From Endozoicomonas acroporae (GTDB lineage Bacteria; Pseudomonadota; Gammaproteobacteria; Pseudomonadales; Endozoicomonadaceae), in assembly GCF_002864045.1 (NCBI RefSeq), contig NZ_PJPV01000135.1:1-56035 (forward strand): a stretch of DNA of 56,035 nt. Direction: 5' to 3'. This document shows, one piece after another, positions 52,454 through 56,035 of this stretch. Position numbers and translations under genes: made by a program. Within the stretch, counting starts at the first letter, position 1. Each line of letters opens with the position of its first letter. The notes under the pieces were generated by a model. The model did no database searches and was not told the DNA's origin. It saw nothing but the letters and a program-made list of their open reading frames with translations.

Positions 52454-52595
52454 GAGGCTCCTTCATGCGTCCAGTTTCGATAAGTTGGTCAAAATTCTCC
52501 TGCTTCAAATAGCCCTGCTACTCTTCTGAGAGTCAGAAATTTCAACCTCAGTTTCTCGTAATCCTTACTATGGTGGCCATTTTCGGACAGGCTCC
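52454..52595. repeat. Family 2 palindromic element, degenerate copy
   Basis: GAGGCTCC at the left; the right part TTTTCGGACAGGCTCCCGG and the core AAATAGCCCTGCTACTCT match the family. The left terminal repeat is degraded. No gene is visible in the rest of 52229-52731. Confidence 0.6.
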
Positions 52596-52731
52596 CGGGA
52601 CCGCACTCTATTGTGTTAGCAGCTATCAAAGTTACCGGCTGATGTTGAACTGCTGGACTCCCCGGAACAGGATGTTCCGGAGAATTTTCCAGTGTGATCG
52701 GGCAAGGATGTTATTCGGATTACTACTGAAG

Positions 52732-55700
52732 CTACACCATCCCATAATCATTACGTATCCGCTCAGAAGCGTAACGAATAACCGTCTTATTAATATCTTT
52801 CGCCTTGTTAAAAAAATCTGTGTCATCTCTCAGGGCTTCAGAGAGGGCTTTAGACATCAGTTCAGGTTCACCATTTTTTACCAATCCATGCATTATTGAC
52901 TTGTCATCACCGTAGGGCTCCCACTCAAAATACCCAAGAGGAGGAGTGATTGGATAAGCTAGTAGTTGTAACATAGCGTTTTTGACGAGTTTTTTTCGGC
53001 TCATTTGCTGAACCGCTATGATAAAGTCATCTTTGCAGGCGTTAGCTGCCGCTCTTAGCACTTCCGGATCATCCCAGAACTTCTCATCGGCGTGCAGTAA
53101 TGCCTCCGGGGCGTGGGCAGCTGCATTCAAGACAATCTCTCTGTCCTGCTTTAATTCACAGGACAGATATTCAAGCAACCGTCCATTTAATTTGACCAGT
53201 GGTAGCATCAGCTGTTTATTACTCAGCCAGTCTGTCTTTGCTTTGATCTGGGAAATTATCACTTGCGGACGTACAATAAGAAAAGTCTGTATGCATTCCT
53301 GGTTATAGGTGAAATCGTCATCTGAAAGTTCAGGCGATTCATGTTTCTTCTCAGACATCCGGCTGGCAAACCTGATGATGTTACTTTTTTTTCCTGCACC
53401 AAAAAGAGAGCATAGTAGATCTGATATTTCCTTGAATAAACGGTCGGACCCGATATCAAAAAGTCTGGACCTTAAAATCCACTGATCATCCTCTCTATCC
53501 AGATTGCCTATATGCGACTTTAGCTCGGTAAAGTTGTTAATTAATGGCATGCCAGACACTGGTCGGGAAAAGCACATATCTTCATTTGTACTTTTATTTA
53601 ACAGTTTTATTGCTGTGAGTAATTGATCCTGCAGCTGGTTTATTGATGGCACCCTGCTAATTTCACAGACGATCTCTCCAATTGATTCGTTAATTGCGAT
53701 ATCGCAGCTTTGCCCGGGGTGGGATTTTGCCACTGCATTCATCAATAACGCCAGCTCAAAGAAACGCTTGAGTTTCCCCTCCAGCCAAGCGCCGGATTCC
53801 AAGTCACTTGCCGACCTGAAGTCATCAACCATCCTGATCTTTAGGGTTCTGCCTTTGCCACCGGGTCCATTTTCAATAACCTCAATGACTCCTTTATGAT
53901 ATTTGATTTTCGTATTGATAATGCACACACCGTCCATATTCAATACAGTATTGTGCACACCGTATTCCTCAAGAGCAGTAGCACATTTATCTCCAAGCAT
54001 GTCTGCGCTGTGCGGTGACGGGAAATTAACCATGGTCACCTTTTTGGATTTTTTAATTGTTTCTCCCTGCCCGGAAGCTACGGCAATATCACCGAGCATA
54101 TCCACAAACCATTGGTGAATCAGAAAGACGATATCGTGAATGGAATCCACTTCATCCGCTTGCCGTGGCAAACTCAGCTGCAGCAACGAATCCCGTAATG
54201 CCACGCAGTCCATTCGCCACTGACGGAAACAGACCGGGTCAGGCAGCAGTTCCTGCGCGGTAGTCAGCCCCGCAGTTACTGCTACCAGCTGTGTTGCCAC
54301 ACGTTTCTGTATTTGGTTAACCCGACCTTTCAATACCTCCAGGCTGGCCAGGGCAGTAGTAATTTTTTCAGTGGTTTCTTCCCCTTTTGCGCCGGTGAGT
54401 AAGTACTGTTCATAACCGAGCAACAACGCGTCAGTATCTGCCAGTAGATGGGCAATCTCTTCTTCCAGCTTCAGCAATACCTCTGCCCGCTGGGGCGACA
54501 TGCTTAACAGCAGATTATTATCCGATGACAGACACTGGTTCAATAGACGATCACGGCTGAAATAGTGGAGTAACAGGCCATTTAACCGGTTCAACTCCCG
54601 GAATTGCTCATCAACCCTCATTGGACTGTGCTCTGCTGGCTGCCATTGGTCGGTATAGGCGATAGCGGTACTGAAATCACCGCTGACTGTCGGCAACATA
54701 CTCTCTGCAAACTGATCAACCTGGCTGCCGGCCAGTAAAAAAGCACCGGACTGTTGGTCAAACTGGCCACAAACCAGGGTCACTTGCTGTCCCTCAAGAC
54801 CTTCACCCGCTGCCTCGTCAGTACCGGTAACAACACAGGGTTTACCGGCCTGGAGCAGGGTAATGGCCACATGGTCGCCACTGCCTCCCTGCTGGAAAAC
54901 AAAGCCGCCTGCCTTAGCCAGAACCTCCGGTGCCAGCATCCACAGTTCACAGTGTGGTGCCATAATAATGGCCCCCTGGGGGATGTGACGGCTGGACTCA
55001 CCGGGCTGTAACCGGATCAACGGCCCCTGGCACAACCCTTCACTCACCAGCCTGCCAGAACAGATAAACTCCGCAGGCCTGGCGGCGGAAAATTGCCTGC
55101 CCCCGCAAAGGCGTGTCATTGGGCGAACCTGAAGGATGACCACTTCGCCCTGGTGGTTAATGGCAAACTCAACATCCACCGGGCAACCGAGCAGGTTTTC
55201 CAGCTGTTCGATATAGCGATAAAGCTGCCTAACTGACGACTCTGGCAGTGTTTGCGACTGCCCGTCAGCAATGGGTGCCAGTCTTTCTGCAGCAGTGTTG
55301 TTGCCCTGCGGGTCAAGTACAAACGTACTGGTAACATTGCCTGCCGTGTAAACTGGGGTGATGTTATGGCCACGGGATATGGTGTATCGGTGCGGGGTAA
55401 TACCAAATTGACCGGCAACCGCCCCTTTGGGTTGTCCGGGCACAAACTCAATTTGTACTCTGTTATCTTTAAAGCCGGTATAGCTCATTGCCACACCGCC
55501 AAACCGACAGTCCACACAGTGTTGCATGACCAGGGCCATCGGGGCGGGCATGGTCGAGGCGCAAACTTCCGGGCGATAACCGGAAGCCAGCACCTTCAGG
55601 CAGGTGCGAACAATATCATCCTCTCCGTGCACCAGTGATTCGTACTTGCCGGCCTGGGCGTCACCGTAGCCATCTTCTCTGGCACCGGAGCTGCGTACGA

Positions 55701-55971
55701 TGATTTTCCGGTCCGGCTGCTCCTGGCACAGCTCTTCAAACAGTTGCTGCATGGCCCTGGCCGTCGGGTGATCCTTAACCAGCTGATAAAAGGTTTCCCC
55801 GGCAATAAACGCCGATAATGCCGCCAGTTGTTGCTTGCGGAGTTGTTGATCAGTGGTGGCATTAACCCGCGTTTTCAGCTCATGCAAGCTGGTGGTACTG
55901 CCGGAACAGAGTGACTGAATATCCGGTATTACCCGGGCCACACTGGCAACACTGAGAGGCAGATTTTCCAA
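52732..55971 (-). CDS. PEP-synthase-like ATP-grasp/phosphohistidine protein with novel C-terminus
   Basis: 1079 residues from a TTG. Residues ~20-300 are a PPDK/PEP-synthase ATP-binding domain (IIVRSSGAREDGYGDAQAGK, VDVEFAINHQGEVVILQVRP). A swivelling phosphohistidine domain follows (~315-415; GGSGDHVAITLLQAGKPCVV, His present, where relatives have TSHAAIVARE). The usual C-terminal PEP-binding barrel is absent. Instead there are about 650 residues I cannot place. The last ~170 include LKQDREIVLNAAAHAPEALL and DPEVLRAAANACKDDFIIAV, which resemble DUF4116-type repeats. So it may phosphorylate an unusual substrate, as rifampin phosphotransferase does with similar domains. Upstream in the same frame, MPLLGAE then a TAG (56002-56004) precede this start, so an amber mutation may have removed the original start. 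Confidence 0.75.
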   Translation of the reverse strand: MENLPLSVASVARVIPDIQSLCSGSTTSLHELKTRVNATTDQQLRKQQLAALSAFIAGETFYQLVKDHPTARAMQQLFEELCQEQPDRKIIVRSSGAREDGYGDAQAGKYESLVHGEDDIVRTCLKVLASGYRPEVCASTMPAPMALVMQHCVDCRFGGVAMSYTGFKDNRVQIEFVPGQPKGAVAGQFGITPHRYTISRGHNITPVYTAGNVTSTFVLDPQGNNTAAERLAPIADGQSQTLPESSVRQLYRYIEQLENLLGCPVDVEFAINHQGEVVILQVRPMTRLCGGRQFSAARPAEFICSGRLVSEGLCQGPLIRLQPGESSRHIPQGAIIMAPHCELWMLAPEVLAKAGGFVFQQGGSGDHVAITLLQAGKPCVVTGTDEAAGEGLEGQQVTLVCGQFDQQSGAFLLAGSQVDQFAESMLPTVSGDFSTAIAYTDQWQPAEHSPMRVDEQFRELNRLNGLLLHYFSRDRLLNQCLSSDNNLLLSMSPQRAEVLLKLEEEIAHLLADTDALLLGYEQYLLTGAKGEETTEKITTALASLEVLKGRVNQIQKRVATQLVAVTAGLTTAQELLPDPVCFRQWRMDCVALRDSLLQLSLPRQADEVDSIHDIVFLIHQWFVDMLGDIAVASGQGETIKKSKKVTMVNFPSPHSADMLGDKCATALEEYGVHNTVLNMDGVCIINTKIKYHKGVIEVIENGPGGKGRTLKIRMVDDFRSASDLESGAWLEGKLKRFFELALLMNAVAKSHPGQSCDIAINESIGEIVCEISRVPSINQLQDQLLTAIKLLNKSTNEDMCFSRPVSGMPLINNFTELKSHIGNLDREDDQWILRSRLFDIGSDRLFKEISDLLCSLFGAGKKSNIIRFASRMSEKKHESPELSDDDFTYNQECIQTFLIVRPQVIISQIKAKTDWLSNKQLMLPLVKLNGRLLEYLSCELKQDREIVLNAAAHAPEALLHADEKFWDDPEVLRAAANACKDDFIIAVQQMSRKKLVKNAMLQLLAYPITPPLGYFEWEPYGDDKSIMHGLVKNGEPELMSKALSEALRDDTDFFNKAKDINKTVIRYASERIRNDYGMV

Positions 55972-56035
55972 AGCCTGTGTCTGTGCAATCCCCAGACGTA
56001 ACTATTCAGCACCCAGTAAAGGCATATTACTGTAA

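Overview
The window looks like chromosome of a marine, probably host-associated gammaproteobacterium. An Endozoicomonas-like member of the Oceanospirillales is my best guess (inference). The reasons are typical gammaproteobacterial genes (hslR, cysQ, tonB-exbBD-hutBCD, xdhAB), pyruvate:ferredoxin oxidoreductase, several secreted or eukaryote-like orphan proteins, and a high load of small palindromic repeats and IS607 debris. I see no rRNA, tRNA or CRISPR array.

Layout. 1-7.1 kb: a small secreted protein, a RutR-like TetR regulator, a 1631-residue coiled-coil protein and a YefM/YoeB toxin-antitoxin pair. 7.1-16.9 kb: accessory region with a secreted metallophosphoesterase, an orphan 481-residue protein bracketed by inverted repeat-element sequence, a YgiW/YdeI-like lipoprotein, cysQ (its 3' end is duplicated as a fragment near 8.6 kb), a RING-finger-like protein, hslR, a PdxA-type dehydrogenase and an arginine-rich tandem-repeat protein. 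16.9-25.6 kb: a DeoR regulator, an acyltransferase pseudogene with a large internal deletion, xdhABC (xanthine dehydrogenase) and a divergent NCS2 purine permease, with two RutR-like operator candidates between them. 25.7-29.7 kb: a sugar 3-dehydrogenase plus PLP aminotransferase pair (GnnA/GnnB-like, possibly for lipid A amino sugar), a PPxY-containing protein and the second arginine-rich repeat protein, a paralogue of the one at 15 kb.

29.9-38.4 kb is a haem module: hutWX on one side and tonB-exbB-exbD-hutBCD on the other, all on the minus strand, each unit with a candidate Fur box. A signal-peptide-bearing AAA+ ATPase gene sits between them on the plus strand. 39.4-44.2 kb is a small decayed island: RelBE-type toxin-antitoxin, an N-terminally truncated tyrosine recombinase, an IS607 element whose tnpB is broken twice (frameshift in a run of eight G and insertion of a 162-bp palindromic element) and a broken DUF1186-like gene. 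44.3-56 kb holds an orphan HPr, a secreted coiled-coil protein and a redox operon (GltD-like iron-sulfur oxidoreductase, nifJ, a dihydroorotate-dehydrogenase-like protein). It ends with a 1079-residue protein joining the ATP-grasp and phosphohistidine domains of a PEP-synthase-type dikinase to an unfamiliar C-terminus.

Three families of small palindromic elements recur. Family 1 has ends reading TAAGTAGTTAACC. Family 2 has ends reading GAGCCTGTCGGACTTAAG or GGAGGCTGTCC, and one copy is flanked by TA. Family 3 consists of imperfect palindromes of ACCACAAAG/CTTTGTGGT type. Family 1 ends lie within a few tens of bases of four orphan or eukaryote-like genes, which may mean these genes travel with the element. 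All functional statements come from reading motifs; no database search was run.
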